A DNA stretch of 5,747 nt from Peptostreptococcaceae bacterium. GTDB lineage: Bacteria > Bacillota > Clostridia > Peptostreptococcales > Anaerovoracaceae. Shown one piece after another: positions 5,430 to 5,747 of the stretch. The notes beneath the pieces are model-generated. The model was not told the DNA's origin and made no database searches. It was given only the letters and a program-made list of their open reading frames with translations. Location of the stretch: assembly GCA_016650115.1 (NCBI GenBank), contig JAENWI010000107.1, positions 1 through 5,747 on the forward strand. The letters run 5' to 3'. Numbering within the stretch: the stretch's first letter is position 1; each line of letters opens with the position of its first letter. Position numbers and translations under genes: made by a program.

Positions 5430-5490
5430 AGTAAGAATTATTACTCGTTCATTATACTACAGATGTTTTGAAATGTAACTAGTTTTTTTT
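5430..5490 (-). promoter_or_regulatory. Promoter of the transporter-dihydropyrimidinase operon with near-palindrome at the start point
   Basis: On the minus strand, -10 TATAAT (5451-5456, 6/6) and -35 GTTACA (5474-5479, 4/6) are 17 bp apart. A run of eight A residues (5483-5490) lies just upstream of the -35, like an UP element. The start should be near 5444. The interrupted palindrome AGTAAGAATTATTACT (5430-5445, seven of eight symmetric pairs) begins exactly there and could be an operator. The elements are seen directly; regulation is inferred. Confidence 0.7.
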
Positions 5491-5529
5491 CTGTAATATG
5501 ACAATTTTTTCAATATTAAATTTATTGAA

Positions 5530-5567
5530 TTAAAAGGCTGATTTTTCAACAAAAATCAGCCTTTTAA
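5530..5567 (-). terminator. Intrinsic terminator of the gene at the right edge
   Basis: Arms 5530-5546 and 5551-5567 are perfectly complementary over 17 bp with a CAAC loop (5547-5550). The core GGCTGA is flanked by A- and T-runs, so it could act in both directions. On the minus strand it lies about 40 bases beyond the stop codon at 5609, so it most likely ends that gene and insulates the transporter promoter from read-through. Confidence 0.85.
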
Positions 5568-5608
5568 ACCGTAATTAACGCCAATTAATTAAGAAAATTT
5601 CTATTGAA

Positions 5609-5747
5609 TCAGGTTAAACCATTCAAAATTAATCTGAAAAATTCTTCGTTATTCCAGTTGGTATTTCCAAATGGAATACTTGAGAAAACATCATGGTTAA
5701 TAATGTTGAATTTAAAAGCAGTATAGAAACTGATTGCCCCAAGTAAA
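5609..5747 (-). CDS. C-terminal end of an unidentified protein, possibly a TetR-type regulator
   Basis: On the minus strand a frame is open from the window edge to a TGA at 5609-5611: 45 residues, beginning LLGAISFYTAFKFNIINHDV and ending NNEEFFRLILNGLT. The start is outside the window. The terminator just downstream supports a real gene ending here. The closing EEFFRLILNGL pattern resembles the last helix of many TetR/AcrR regulators, but 45 residues are too few to identify a family. The function is therefore unassigned. If it is a regulator, its position just upstream of and co-directional with the transporter operon would make it a candidate to bind the near-palindrome at 5430-5445. A second minus frame (5629-5745) is also open but looks less protein-like. 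Confidence 0.5.
   Translation of the reverse strand, partial: LLGAISFYTAFKFNIINHDVFSSIPFGNTNWNNEEFFRLILNGLT

Noticed and set aside
289..5607. Exact 14-base repeat AAAATTTCTATTGA at 289-302 and 5594-5607.
   Set aside because: AT-rich low-complexity match in unrelated intergenic and near-terminal positions, with no flanking homology; most likely chance.
5629..5745. Second open minus-strand frame at the right edge, 38 codons ending in TAA.
   Set aside because: It overlaps the better candidate (stop at 5609). Its product, Leu/Ser/Thr-rich without a recognisable pattern, is less protein-like, though the short length makes this a soft rejection.

Overview
The window is an AT-rich stretch of ordinary bacterial chromosome. 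It most likely comes from a low-GC anaerobic Firmicute (Clostridia-like). The reasons are strong purine-rich Shine-Dalgarno sites (GGAGG types), consensus sigma-A promoters, intrinsic terminators ending in T-runs, and protein sequences of clostridial character. No mobile element, CRISPR array, tRNA or rRNA gene was found.

Layout. (1) 1-177, minus: the first 59 codons of an aconitate hydratase that runs off the left edge. (2) 178-440: a divergent control region of 263 bases. It holds a perfect-consensus promoter for the aconitase (TTGACA, 17 bp, TATAAT) with a 20-bp perfect inverted repeat and a TTGTATACAA palindrome over its -10 and start. It also holds a promoter for the rightward gene and a leader that can fold in two mutually exclusive ways around the ribosome-binding site. 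(3) 441-2162, plus: a full-length DEAD-box RNA helicase of the DeaD/CshA type with a DbpA-like RNA-binding domain and a Gly/Ser-rich basic tail. (4) 2161-2347: a quasi-palindromic double hairpin, a small GNRA-type hairpin, and a 24-bp bidirectional terminator shared with the convergent operon. (5) 5406 to 2348, minus: a two-gene operon, first an NCS1 nucleobase/hydantoin-type transporter and then a dihydropyrimidinase/hydantoinase, with a 12-bp hairpin between them. (6) 5407-5608: the operon promoter with a near-palindrome at its start point, then a 17-bp terminator. (7) 5609-5747, minus: the probable C-terminal end of another gene, weakly reminiscent of a TetR-type regulator.

How the genes fit together. 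The transporter and the dihydropyrimidinase form an import-and-open module: a cyclic ureide (dihydropyrimidine, hydantoin or similar) is imported and its ring is hydrolysed to an N-carbamoyl amino acid. The enzymes for the steps before and after are not in the window. Aconitase (citrate metabolism) and the RNA helicase (RNA remodelling, ribosome assembly, cold adaptation) are housekeeping genes that share only their divergent upstream region.

I see no wholly new system. The signals most worth a second look are non-coding: the alternative hairpins that expose or hide the helicase ribosome-binding site, the double-palindrome element in the helicase 3' UTR, and the dyad at the aconitase promoter. 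The shortened substrate-gate loop of the dihydropyrimidinase is the main protein-level oddity.
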